From Bacillus alveayuensis (GTDB taxonomy: Bacteria; Bacillota; Bacilli; Bacillales; Aeribacillaceae), in contig JAUSTR010000004.1 in assembly GCA_030812955.1 (NCBI GenBank), positions 1 through 64,000 of the forward strand: a stretch of DNA of 64,000 bases, given 5' to 3'. This document shows positions 27,964 to 35,753 of this stretch, in pieces. How positions within the stretch are numbered: the first letter of the stretch is position 1; every line of letters starts with the position of its first letter. The position numbers and the translations under genes were made by a program. The notes beneath the pieces are model-generated. The model was given only the letters and a program-made list of their open reading frames with translations, was not told the origin of the DNA and made no database searches.

Positions 27964-28698
27964 ATGATGAAGTTAACAGTTGTAGGTTTTTGGGGAGGTT
28001 ATCCGAGAAAAAATGAAGCTACTTCCGGTTATTTACTTGAAAAGAATAACTTTCGTTTATTAGTGGACTGTGGGAGTGCTGTACTATCACAGCTGCAAAA
28101 TTACATTCAAATAGAGCAATTAAATGCGGTCATTTTATCTCATTATCATTATGATCATGTCGCTGATATTGGTCCACTACAATATGCACGGTTAATTGGA
28201 GGAATGTTAAATCATTCAAAAGAGGTTCTTCCTATTTATGCACATAGAAATGATCCACAATTCCAAACGTTAACTTTTAAGGATGTTTCGATCGGAAAAG
28301 CATATGACCCAAATAAGTCTTTAACCATCGGTCCATTTACGATTTCGTTCTTAAAAACAGATCATCCTGTTGAGTGCTATGCGATGAGAATAACAGATGG
28401 TGAACATACAATTGTTTATACGTCTGACACTAGTTTTAAAGAAGAATTTATATCTTTTGCAAAAGGGGCCGATCTGCTTATTTGTGAATGCAATTTTTAT
28501 GCAGATCAAGATGGAAAAGCTGCTGGTCATATGAATAGCCATGAGGCCGCATTCATTGCCAAAGAGGCAGGGGTAGAAGAGCTTTGTCTTACTCATTTAC
28601 CGCACTTTGGGGACCTTAATCAATTAGTGGAAGAAGCAAAAGCTATATTTGATGGAACGATCACGTTAGCCCAAAGTGGACGTATGTGGACATTTTAG
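27964..28698 (+). CDS. yhfI: YhfI, metallo-beta-lactamase-fold hydrolase
   Basis: A 244-residue metal-dependent hydrolase of the beta-lactamase/RNase Z-like fold. The metal motif HYHYDH (SHYHYDHVAD, about 60-65) is intact, with further ligands in TDHPVECYAMR, YTSDTSF and the late H in LTHLPH. The nearby ECNFYADQDGKAAGHMNSHEA block is specific to YhfI. The cellular substrate is unknown. The ATG follows aaggagagg; a second ATG comes next, and either may serve. The gene lies before lplJ in B. subtilis; that gene is not in this window. Confidence 0.88.
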   Translation: MMKLTVVGFWGGYPRKNEATSGYLLEKNNFRLLVDCGSAVLSQLQNYIQIEQLNAVILSHYHYDHVADIGPLQYARLIGGMLNHSKEVLPIYAHRNDPQFQTLTFKDVSIGKAYDPNKSLTIGPFTISFLKTDHPVECYAMRITDGEHTIVYTSDTSFKEEFISFAKGADLLICECNFYADQDGKAAGHMNSHEAAFIAKEAGVEELCLTHLPHFGDLNQLVEEAKAIFDGTITLAQSGRMWTF

Positions 28699-28724
28699 GA
28701 GAAAGATGTTCATTTTTATCGTTA

Positions 28725-28843
28725 GGCTCTTTTCTAAAAGATTGCTTTACTATACTATAGCTTTTCGACTGTCAGGCAAGCGATACGCTTGCTATGTCAC
28801 GCTTGTATCGTGCGTCGAAAAGCTAAAGTTTACGAAAACAGCC
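28725..28843 (+). repeat. MITE family 1, copy 3
   Basis: A 119-bp element from GGCTCTTTTC to GAAAACAGCC. It is flanked by TATCGTTA and TATCGTGA (7/8), an 8-bp target duplication. The interior carries small palindromes: ggcaagcgatacgcttgc, then tcacgcttgtatcgtgcg, then cgaaaagct, which pairs with the agcttttcg of the left block. Confidence 0.8.
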
Positions 28844-28879
28844 TATCGTGAACAGCAGAACCTCTAGCCTTGATTTCAG

Positions 28880-28900
28880 AAAAGCCCGATTGCTCGGGCT
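28880..28900 (-). terminator. Terminator of the YdeP-like oxidoreductase gene
   Basis: On the minus strand the stem agcccga / tcgggct with a gcaa-type loop is followed by tttct, a few bases after the stop codon. Confidence 0.65.
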
Positions 28901-28908
28901 TCATTGCA

Positions 28909-31266
28909 TTATGCAGGTGTATCCTCTAAGTCATCAATGCGTTTTTCGAGATACTTCGTATCTTTTTCAGCTAAATAGCGTTCTGCTTTTTCTACTTTTG
29001 CCGCCACACTATATTGAGGAATTCCAGAAGGCCCATCATAAATTCCTTGTGGTATCAACACGTTTCCTTCTGGGAAATGGAGTCCAATGTTTCCTTTTGT
29101 GATTTCAGCATAACGAGCTTTGCCTTGAAAAGTTCCATGCTCGTTGTATACGACAATGCCTTCTCCATCCAGTATGTTTAAGCGCTTTGCATCTTCTGGA
29201 TTAATCAAAACATCATAACGTTCAGCATCATTAAAAGGATCAACTTCTTTGAAAACCATAGAATTAAATTGCTTGCCTCGTCTTGTTGTAATGTAAAAGG
29301 TTCCGTCAGGCTTATCCAAGCTAGGGATGTCAACTGGAATTAAATTACCTCTACCATCTGGTGTTGGACAAATACCGTCCTCGCATAGCCATGCGCCACC
29401 CCATTGAAATACGTCTCCTTGTTTTTTTAAATATTGGATGCCATCATAATTTGGGTTTGCTTTGGCAATTTCCTCACGAATAGCTTGAGCATCTTTAAAA
29501 TCAACAAGGTGTGCTGTATCAGGCTTTACCCTTTTTGCAAGATCGATATAAATCTTCCACTCTGCCCGCGCTTCTTTGATGCGATTTTTGTTTCCTTCAA
29601 TTTCTGGGCTGAAGTACACCATACGTTCAGTAGATGTACTAGTTCCGCCTCCTTCTTGTTCATAGCGAGTTTTTGCCGGCAATACAATAACGGCTTCTTT
29701 TGCATCCACAAGTGTAGACGTATTCAAAATGATATCTTGATGTACTCGAATGTCTAAGTTCGCCAACGCTTTTTCAACGAATTTTGGATTCGGCATCGTT
29801 TCTAGAAAATTTCCGCCAGAAAGATAATAAAGCTTCAATTTGCGCTCATGATCATCAGGAAGCATTGCGTTTTCAAGAGAAACGCCCACAATGTCGCCTT
29901 GCCATTTTGGCAGTTCAAAGCCCCAAAGCTTTTCGATGCGTTCCACGTTCTTCTTATCCCAACCGCCTCCTGGAAGAACGAATGGGTCCGCACCCATTTC
30001 TCCTGTACCTTGTACGCTTGAGTGTCCGCGGAAAGGCATTAAGCCATTGTTTTTGCGTCCTATGAAACCGCGTAGTAATGCTAAATTTGCTACTTGAGAA
30101 ATATTGTCTGTTGCAAACGAGTGCATCGTTAATCCAAGCGCCCAAGCAAAAACAGCATTTTTGCTTTTAGCGAGCAGTTCACTAAGCTCGATTATACGCT
30201 CTTTTGCTACTCCGGATGATTGAACGATTGCATCCCATGATTGCTCTTGAACTTTTGCTTTTAATTCTTCATATCCGTTTACATGTGCTTGCACGAATTC
30301 ATGGTTAATGGCTGAGCCGTACTCTTTTTCCTCCATCTCAAACCAATGCTTCATAATACCATGCATAAACGCAATGTCACCGCCGATATTGATTTGATAA
30401 AAGTCATCGGCAATTTTCGTTCCAAATAGTGCAGACTCTGGAACCGAAGGAATCCAATATTTATCCATTGCCGGTTCGCGATAAGGGTTAATGACAATAA
30501 TTTTTGTACCTTTCTTCTTTGCAGCAAGCATATATTTCGTGGAAACTGGCGAGCTGTTTGAAGCCACACTTCCCCAGAACAGTAGAACATCTGTTCCAAT
30601 CCAATCCTTATAGTTGCAAGTAGAAGCACCGACACCAAGAGAGCGGTTCAATGCAGTCTTGGATGGCGAGTGGCAAATTCGCGATGCGTTATCCAAATGG
30701 TTAGTGCCTAAAAAACGCGCAACCTTCGCTGCCACGTAATAGGTCTCGTTCGTAATTCCTCTTGATGTGAGATAAAACGCATATTGCTTCGGATCAAGTT
30801 TTTTCATTTTGCCTGCAATGATATCCATTGCTTCATCCCAGGAAATACGTGAAAATTTCCGCTCTCCTGCTCTTCTAATTAATGGATATGGAATGCGGCC
30901 AAGTTTACGAAGCTCTGTGCTAGAAAGCTTCCGCAGTTCATCGATATCCGAATGTAAAATTACTTCCTTGATCGCTGGCATTGTGTTCAAGCGAAGGACA
31001 TTTAAGCGCGTTGTACAAAGGTGTGGTCCGGTTAGCGTTTGATCGTAAAGACCAGAAACACCTAGCGCACATCCATCACATACACCTTTTGTAATGATAT
31101 TTTTTGCGTAGCTTAAATTATCTTTATTTTCCCATACGACTTTCATCGTATCACGAATATGTTTTGGTTTGACTTTACCTAAACCGAAAGGAATTGGGCT
31201 TACCCAAAATTTAGGTTGAATCCCTTTTGGCAGTTTGATAGGGCCTGTATGTTTGGTTTGCCCCAT
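28909..31266 (-). CDS. YdeP/FdhF-type molybdopterin oxidoreductase (formate dehydrogenase-like)
   Basis: A 785-residue enzyme of the molybdopterin bis-MGD family, YdeP/FdhF branch. The probable Mo-ligand cysteine is C198 in RICHSPS. The N-terminus keeps only three of the four cysteines of a typical [4Fe-4S] site (C63, C66 in CDGC, and C84 in HLC), as is common in the YdeP branch. The MGD-binding domains (about 200-560) and the C-terminal beta-barrel domain are complete. Neighbouring FdhD, needed to sulfurate the Mo site of formate dehydrogenases, and an OFA transporter suggest formate or oxalate metabolism; the substrate is not proved. The start MGQTKHT is taken because aaggagg lies 7 bases before it. 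A long leader RNA precedes the gene. Confidence 0.85.
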   Translation of the reverse strand: MGQTKHTGPIKLPKGIQPKFWVSPIPFGLGKVKPKHIRDTMKVVWENKDNLSYAKNIITKGVCDGCALGVSGLYDQTLTGPHLCTTRLNVLRLNTMPAIKEVILHSDIDELRKLSSTELRKLGRIPYPLIRRAGERKFSRISWDEAMDIIAGKMKKLDPKQYAFYLTSRGITNETYYVAAKVARFLGTNHLDNASRICHSPSKTALNRSLGVGASTCNYKDWIGTDVLLFWGSVASNSSPVSTKYMLAAKKKGTKIIVINPYREPAMDKYWIPSVPESALFGTKIADDFYQINIGGDIAFMHGIMKHWFEMEEKEYGSAINHEFVQAHVNGYEELKAKVQEQSWDAIVQSSGVAKERIIELSELLAKSKNAVFAWALGLTMHSFATDNISQVANLALLRGFIGRKNNGLMPFRGHSSVQGTGEMGADPFVLPGGGWDKKNVERIEKLWGFELPKWQGDIVGVSLENAMLPDDHERKLKLYYLSGGNFLETMPNPKFVEKALANLDIRVHQDIILNTSTLVDAKEAVIVLPAKTRYEQEGGGTSTSTERMVYFSPEIEGNKNRIKEARAEWKIYIDLAKRVKPDTAHLVDFKDAQAIREEIAKANPNYDGIQYLKKQGDVFQWGGAWLCEDGICPTPDGRGNLIPVDIPSLDKPDGTFYITTRRGKQFNSMVFKEVDPFNDAERYDVLINPEDAKRLNILDGEGIVVYNEHGTFQGKARYAEITKGNIGLHFPEGNVLIPQGIYDGPSGIPQYSVAAKVEKAERYLAEKDTKYLEKRIDDLEDTPA

Positions 31267-31300
31267 TTTTATTCCTCCTTTTCCCCTTAATAAAGAAAAA

Positions 31301-31337
31301 TCCAGCATAAAATAGACTAAGCCTATTTTATGCTGGA
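31301..31337 (-). terminator. Attenuator/terminator of leader A
   Basis: A 15-bp perfect stem (tccagcataaaatag / ctattttatgctgga) with a 7-base loop, followed on the minus strand by tttttcttt. It lies between the promoter and the start codon, so read-through must be controlled for the gene to be expressed. Confidence 0.9.
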
Positions 31338-31450
31338 TAACCTCTCTACATCACGATATAGAAAGATCAGCCATGCATACAGTTTATCGATAGCTAAACT
31401 ACAGGTTATATAAATGATTGTAGTTCAACCATCATTTGTTTTTTATACTA
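31301..31450 (-). promoter_or_regulatory. Leader RNA A: candidate riboswitch/attenuator of the YdeP-like gene
   Basis: Runs from the inferred transcript start near 31450 to an intrinsic terminator just before the ribosome-binding site. Features in 5'-3' order on the minus strand: ATGATGGTT (31435-31427); a stem AACTACA/TGTAGTT; the segment GCTATCGAT, which can also form AGTTTA/TAAACT and compete with that stem; a hairpin with arms CTTTCTA and TAGAGAG; then the 15-bp terminator. The same order is seen upstream of the OFA transporter gene with compensating base changes in the stems. No known riboswitch class was recognised. Confidence 0.7.
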
Positions 31451-31456
31451 ATTATT

Positions 31457-31485
31457 ATTATACAATTAATCTTCGATAGCTTCAA
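31457..31485 (-). promoter_or_regulatory. SigA promoter of leader A
   Basis: On the minus strand TTGAAG (31485-31480), a 17-base spacer and a perfect TATAAT (31462-31457). The -35 lies within the last codons of fdhD. Confidence 0.75.
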
Positions 31486-32269
31486 TGATTCGTTCTGGAT
31501 GTGTATATACATTTAGGGAATTGTTCCGGATAAATCCAACCGTAGTAATTCCGAGTTCTTCTGCAAGCTCAAGAGCTAATTCAGTAGGTGCGGATTTTGA
31601 GAGAACGATTTCACATCCAATTTTTGCTACTTTCGATAAAATTTCTGATGAAATACGTCCGCTAAAAACGATCACCTTATCCTTTAATGAAATATTGTTG
31701 CGCAGGCAATGTCCGTAAATTTTATCCAATGCATTGTGCCTTCCGATGTCTAATCTCGAGAGTACAATATCATTTTGATCGCATAAAGCAGCATTGTGAA
31801 CGCCGCCGGTTTTTTGGAAAACTACTGCACGATTTTGCATCGCGTTCATCAAGCGAAAACAGTCTTCATAAGTTAATCGAATGTTAATATCTTCCATGTA
31901 TTTAGCAACTCTGGCATCATTAAAAAAAACAAATCCTTGTCTGCTTTTTCCACAACAAGACGTTATATAACGCTTGGAATGAAATTTCTGGTAAAACTCG
32001 TTAGTAAAGCGTGTTTTGACGTGGACAAACCCTTCTCTTTCTTGCACCCACAAGTCTTCAATATCATCATAATTACGAATGACGCCTTCAGATGCTAAAA
32101 AACCAATGACCATGTCTTCAACATATTCAGGTGTACAAACCATTGTTGCAAACTCTTCATTGTTCAATTTAATTGTTACCGGCTGTTCTGTTACGATACA
32201 GTCCTCTATTTTTTTGACTTTACCATTTTCAAAACGGGTTACTGTTCGTGAAATTTGAATTCGTTTCAT
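31466..32269 (-). CDS. fdhD: FdhD, formate dehydrogenase sulfurtransferase
   Basis: Carries sulfur from a cysteine desulfurase to the molybdenum cofactor of formate dehydrogenase, which is needed for its activity. 267 residues, usual length. The active-site CxxC-like loop is seen as TSCCGKSRQGF near residue 103 (paired cysteines), and the family's GGVHNAAL and DIGRHNALDK blocks are intact near 155-180. It lies directly upstream of the YdeP-like oxidoreductase gene on the same strand, supporting that enzyme as its client. Confidence 0.94.
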   Translation of the reverse strand: MKRIQISRTVTRFENGKVKKIEDCIVTEQPVTIKLNNEEFATMVCTPEYVEDMVIGFLASEGVIRNYDDIEDLWVQEREGFVHVKTRFTNEFYQKFHSKRYITSCCGKSRQGFVFFNDARVAKYMEDINIRLTYEDCFRLMNAMQNRAVVFQKTGGVHNAALCDQNDIVLSRLDIGRHNALDKIYGHCLRNNISLKDKVIVFSGRISSEILSKVAKIGCEIVLSKSAPTELALELAEELGITTVGFIRNNSLNVYTHPERIIEAIED

Positions 32270-32388
32270 GTTGTTCCCCTCTTTTATAAACTTGTTACAT
32301 ATCGATCAATTGAGTAAAGCGGCTTTATATATTTTTATAATCACGAGAATGTTAAAAAAAATGAGTTTAAGAGACTTAATGAGACAAA

Positions 32389-32469
32389 GAGGCTGTCTCA
32401 TAAGGGTCTGGCCCCACTTTTAATATATTCGTGCTGGAGGGTAGACCCTTTTCGTTTTGAGACAGCCTT
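32389..32469. repeat. Long nested palindrome (MITE-like or terminator) after the DUF2294 gene
   Basis: Outer arms AGGCTGTCTCA (32390-32400) and TGAGACAGCCT (32458-32468) enclose inner arms AAGGGTCT (32402-32409) and AGACCCTT (32443-32450). The right arm touches the stop codon of the DUF2294 gene, so it probably acts as its terminator. Ends of the GGCTGTCTCA type occur on many Firmicutes insertion sequences, so a mobile origin is possible, but no target duplication was seen. Confidence 0.65.
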
Positions 32470-32815
32470 ATCCTTCAATTTTGTCTTCGAAATAAAAAAC
32501 GGATACAGCGACATCATCTTTTATATCGATATCGGAAAATAAACGGATAAATTTTGAGCCAACTATTTCTTCTAGTCCATCTGGCACTTTTTTTCTGTAT
32601 TCCTCTTGAATCATCTTTGTTCGTGCTTTATGAATCAAATCTTCGCCGCCTGGGCTTTGTGCGATAAATTTTTCTGTTGCAGTCAAATTCCCATGCATAG
32701 TACTAATCGCCATATTCTCGATGAAAACAGTTCTGATACGTTCAGGACCCTTCCCAAACATTTCTTTGCGAATTCTTCTCACGACATCATTAAAAGCGTG
32801 TTCTTTGCGGCTCAT
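32468..32815 (-). CDS. DUF2294 family protein (YbcI-like)
   Basis: A 115-residue cytosolic protein of the DUF2294 family: an N-terminal KEHAFNDVVRRIRKEMFGKGPE helix region, a central ENMAISTMHGNLT strand region, and a C-terminal DIDIKDDVAVSVFYF. The biochemical role is unknown; relatives often sit near formate dehydrogenase or transport genes. The frame extends 6 codons upstream, but the run ggggga is well placed for the ATG at 32815 (MSRKEH). It lies between the OFA transporter gene and fdhD on the same strand, which ties it to the formate/oxalate group. Confidence 0.78.
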   Translation of the reverse strand: MSRKEHAFNDVVRRIRKEMFGKGPERIRTVFIENMAISTMHGNLTATEKFIAQSPGGEDLIHKARTKMIQEEYRKKVPDGLEEIVGSKFIRLFSDIDIKDDVAVSVFYFEDKIEG

Positions 32816-32910
32816 CGTAAATTCTTCCCCCATTTTTAAAAATTACGTTTTTATGAACATTGTAACAAAAAAGAGGAAAGATTAAACAAAAAACGCTTGC
32901 ATGAAGCCTT

Positions 32911-34179
32911 TTAAGAAACTGCTTTCTCCGCTTCTTTTTGTTTCATAAGCTTAGCGATGTCGATTCGTATTAACAAAGAAACAAGCAATGCGATCACAAA
33001 CAATGCAGCAAAGATCGTTAAGCTTCCTGCGTAAGAGCCAGTTGTATCTTTAATATAAGCAACAAACATTGGACCAGCAAGCCCAGCAGCTGCCCATGCA
33101 GTTAAAATATAACCGTGAATAGCACCAAGCTGTTTTGTTCCGAATAAATCACCAATGTAGGCTGGAATAGATGCAAATCCTCCTCCGTAGCACGTATATA
33201 TAATTGCAAGCATCACTTGGAAAAGGATTGCATTCGTCGTGTGCGGTAGTAGCATGAACAATCCGATTTGAAGAACAAAGAACGTTGTATATGTATTCGG
33301 ACGACCAATATAGTCAGAAATAGATGCCCAACCGATACGACCTAAACCGTTAAATACCCCAATCGCCCCAACAAGTGCAGATGCTTGAACTAAATCGATT
33401 CCGATAGATTCCATGGCAAGAGGCTTCGCAACTGCTAGGATCGCAATACCACACGTTACATTGATAAAAAGCATCATCCATAGATACCAGAAGCGACGTG
33501 TTTTGACTGCCTCGTTTGAAGTTAATTGTGATAGATCCATAGTTGGTTTTGCTTTACCGGAAGCCACTTTTTCTTTAAAGCCTGCCGGCATCCAGCCTTC
33601 TGGCGGCCTTTCTAGATATATAGACGATAGAGTCATAATGGTAAAGTATGCAATACCTAACGTGAAAAATGTATTAGATACCCCATAATTGGTAATTAAA
33701 TAGTTCATAACAGGACTTGAGATAGCGGAAGCAAATCCAAATCCCATGATGGCAAGTCCTGTAGCAAGTCCACGGCGGTCAGGGAACCATTTTACGAGCG
33801 TGGAAACCGGTGCGATATAACCGACGCCAAGTCCGATTCCACCTAATACACCATAAAAGAAATAAAGAAGCAGCTTTGATTCTGCTAAAACCGCCAATCC
33901 AGAACCTGCAATTCCAACGCCAAAGAAGGCTGCTGCAAGCAAACCTGATTTTCTTGGACCATGTTTTTCAACAAAATGACCTAAAAATGCTGCAGAAAGA
34001 CCTAAAAATAAAATAGCAATACTAAACGTTAAAGCAACTTCAGAGTCAGACCAACCGAACATGTTTTTTAAAGGGTTGGTAAAGTTGCTCCAAGCATAAA
34101 CGGAACCAATGGAAATATGGATTCCTACAGCTGATACAGCAATCAGCCAACGATTTTTTGTTGATTTTTCCACAAACAT
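32911..34179 (-). CDS. OFA-family MFS transporter (oxalate/formate antiporter-like)
   Basis: Major facilitator protein with 12 expected helices, about 422 residues, of the OFA group that includes the oxalate:formate antiporter OxlT. The N-terminal helix (ISIGSVYAWSNFTNPL) and YIAPVSTLVKWFPDRRGLATGLAIMG near 130 are family hallmarks. It likely moves formate, oxalate or another monocarboxylate for the adjacent oxidoreductase; the real substrate is not shown. The frame extends to 34242, but that part overlaps the attenuator. The ATG at 34179 (MFVEKS) is used; the GTG at 34173 has better spacing from gggagagg and is an equal candidate. Preceded by leader RNA B. Confidence 0.88.
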   Translation of the reverse strand: MFVEKSTKNRWLIAVSAVGIHISIGSVYAWSNFTNPLKNMFGWSDSEVALTFSIAILFLGLSAAFLGHFVEKHGPRKSGLLAAAFFGVGIAGSGLAVLAESKLLLYFFYGVLGGIGLGVGYIAPVSTLVKWFPDRRGLATGLAIMGFGFASAISSPVMNYLITNYGVSNTFFTLGIAYFTIMTLSSIYLERPPEGWMPAGFKEKVASGKAKPTMDLSQLTSNEAVKTRRFWYLWMMLFINVTCGIAILAVAKPLAMESIGIDLVQASALVGAIGVFNGLGRIGWASISDYIGRPNTYTTFFVLQIGLFMLLPHTTNAILFQVMLAIIYTCYGGGFASIPAYIGDLFGTKQLGAIHGYILTAWAAAGLAGPMFVAYIKDTTGSYAGSLTIFAALFVIALLVSLLIRIDIAKLMKQKEAEKAVS

Positions 34180-34203
34180 CCTCTCCCCCATAAAATAATA
34201 AAA

Positions 34204-34259
34204 CCCCAGCATAAATTTTCCGCCCAAAATAGATTGGGTCAAGAAAGTTTATACTGGGG
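34204..34259 (-). terminator. Attenuator/terminator of leader B
   Basis: Outer stem ccccagtataaa / tttatgctgggg (one G-U pair on the minus strand) with a nested acccaa...ttgggc hairpin, followed by ttttattatttta and then the transporter's ribosome-binding site. Confidence 0.85.
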
Positions 34260-34368
34260 ATCTTCTACATTTCCTTATAGAAGGATCGACCAAATATGTG
34301 TCCTGTAAGTGAATCGTGATAGCCCGACTACTAGTTTTAATACAGCAACCGAACCATCATTTATTATT
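34204..34368 (-). promoter_or_regulatory. Leader RNA B: candidate riboswitch/attenuator of the OFA transporter gene
   Basis: Second copy of the leader seen before the YdeP-like gene. Minus-strand order: ATGATGGTT (34360-34352); a stem GGTTGCT/AGTAGTC with wobble pairs at the position of AACTACA/TGTAGTT in leader A; GGGCTATCACGAT; a hairpin GATC-TTCTA/TAGAA-GATC; then a terminator. Stem bases differ between the copies while pairing is kept, which supports a real RNA structure. It starts about 8 bases after its -10 element. Confidence 0.7.
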
Positions 34369-34374
34369 TTTTCT

Positions 34375-34405
34375 ATATTAAACCATTTATTCTGAATAAA
34401 TGCAA
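34375..34405 (-). promoter_or_regulatory. Promoter of leader B
   Basis: On the minus strand TTGCAT (34405-34400), a 19-base spacer and TAATAT (34380-34375). The distance from the -10 to ATGATGG is about the same as in leader A. Confidence 0.55.
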
Positions 34406-34568
34406 GCGGTTAATTTAGTGATAAAACCATGATTAGGACAACAGGTGGATAAACATTCAATTGAGTCATTAATATTTTAGTAAAAAATATTTTGTCATTT
34501 AAAGCGTTAATAGAAACAAGCTTTTATCAATAAATGCAATAAAGGTTTTATAAATGTTCTGAAAATAC

Positions 34569-34596
34569 TTGAAATTGCTAGATATAAAGGTATAAT
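34569..34596 (+). promoter_or_regulatory. SigA promoter of the TrpX-like operon
   Basis: TTGAAA (34569-34574), a 16-base spacer and a perfect TATAAT (34591-34596), 46 bases before the start codon. Confidence 0.7.
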
Positions 34597-34642
34597 CTAT
34601 GTTTATAAGGATTACATATTGGGGAAAAAGAGGGGGCAATGT

Positions 34643-35659
34643 ATGAAAAAGCATTTAGGCATATTCATAAGTATTTTATTGCTGCTAGCATTAGCGTTAG
34701 CAGGTTGTGGTTCGAATAATGAAACATCTGAGGGTTCAAACGACTCTCAATCTAGTAAAGATACGAATGAAAAAACATATAAAATTGGAGTTACGCAAAT
34801 TGTTGAGCATCCTTCATTAGATGAGGCTTTTAAAGGGTTTAAACAAGCACTTGAGGATAAAGGGTTAAAAGTAGAATATGATGTTCAAATTGCTCAAGGG
34901 GATCAGTCAAACAACCAAACAATTGCCAACAACTTTGTCGGAGATGGTGTTGATTTAATATTTGCGAACTCTACTCCAAGTGCGTTAGCAGCTGTTAATG
35001 CAACGAAGGATATTCCAATTGTCTTTACGTCTGTTACAGATCCTGTTGGTGCTGGGCTTGTAAAGGATATGGAAAACCCGGAAGGCAATGTAACAGGTAC
35101 GACAGATACACATCCTGATGCGATTCCAAATACTGTAAAATTCATCGATGAATATATAGATGGAAATAAAGTTGGGATGATTTATAATTCCGGTGAGCAA
35201 AATTCTGTTGCGCAAATAGACTTAGTGAAAAAAGCAATGGAAGGAACTGATTTAGAAGTAGTAGAAGCTTCTGTGTCTACTTCGGCAGAGGTCAAGCAAG
35301 CAGCAGAATCTTTAGTTGGAAAGGTAGATAGCATTTATATCATTACAGATAATACGGTCGTGTCCGCACTCGAGTCGGTTATTTCCGTTGCCAATGACAA
35401 GGATATCCCGCTTTTTGTCGGCGAACTTGATTCTGTCCACCGCGGCGGTTTTGCAGCATACGGCTTTGAATATTTCGATATCGGCTATCAAGCAGGTGAA
35501 ATGGCTGCAGATATTTTAAATGGTGATAAAAAGCCTTCTGATATACCTGTTCAATATCCGCAAAACTTAAAACTGCTAATTAACAAAAAAGCTGCAAAAG
35601 AAATGAACATTGAAATATTAGATGAATGGCAAGATATGGCAGAATTCGTTGAAGAATAA
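34643..35659 (+). CDS. ABC transporter substrate-binding lipoprotein (TrpX-like)
   Basis: Binding protein of an ABC importer, 338 residues, anchored by lipid (lipobox LALAGC, Cys at about 22). The mature part has the ABC_sub_bind fold used by TrpX-type (tryptophan/tyrosine) importers: GVTQIVEHPSLDEAFKGF near the start, ANSTPSALAA near 110, and VGELDSVHRGGFAAYGFEY near 262. The ligand is unproved; aromatic amino acids or nucleosides are possible. The frame extends to a TTG at 34619, but agggggc lies 7 bases before the ATG at 34643. It is followed by a hairpin and then permease and ATPase genes. Confidence 0.88.
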   Translation: MKKHLGIFISILLLLALALAGCGSNNETSEGSNDSQSSKDTNEKTYKIGVTQIVEHPSLDEAFKGFKQALEDKGLKVEYDVQIAQGDQSNNQTIANNFVGDGVDLIFANSTPSALAAVNATKDIPIVFTSVTDPVGAGLVKDMENPEGNVTGTTDTHPDAIPNTVKFIDEYIDGNKVGMIYNSGEQNSVAQIDLVKKAMEGTDLEVVEASVSTSAEVKQAAESLVGKVDSIYIITDNTVVSALESVISVANDKDIPLFVGELDSVHRGGFAAYGFEYFDIGYQAGEMAADILNGDKKPSDIPVQYPQNLKLLINKKAAKEMNIEILDEWQDMAEFVEE

Positions 35660-35686
35660 TAAATGAAAACCCAATTTGACAGCAGA

Positions 35687-35719
35687 ACCATCAGTTGGGG
35701 CATGTACTCAACTGATGGT
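35687..35719 (+). terminator. Hairpin between the binding-protein gene and the permease gene
   Basis: An 11-bp perfect stem (accatcagttg / caactgatggt) with an 11-base loop. It is probably a partial terminator or mRNA-stabilising stem that yields more binding protein than permease, as in many ABC operons. The T-run after it is weak. Confidence 0.65.
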
Positions 35720-35753
35720 ATATTTGATTTTGCAGAAGTGAGAGGGTGTTTAC

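Noticed and set aside
28676..28867. 63-codon frame after yhfI
   Set aside because: It runs through MITE copy 3 and has no start signal.
31301..31450. T-box or Moco riboswitch before the YdeP-like gene
   Set aside because: The T-box antiterminator core (TGGNACCGCG) is missing and the Moco motif does not fit; leader kept as unknown.
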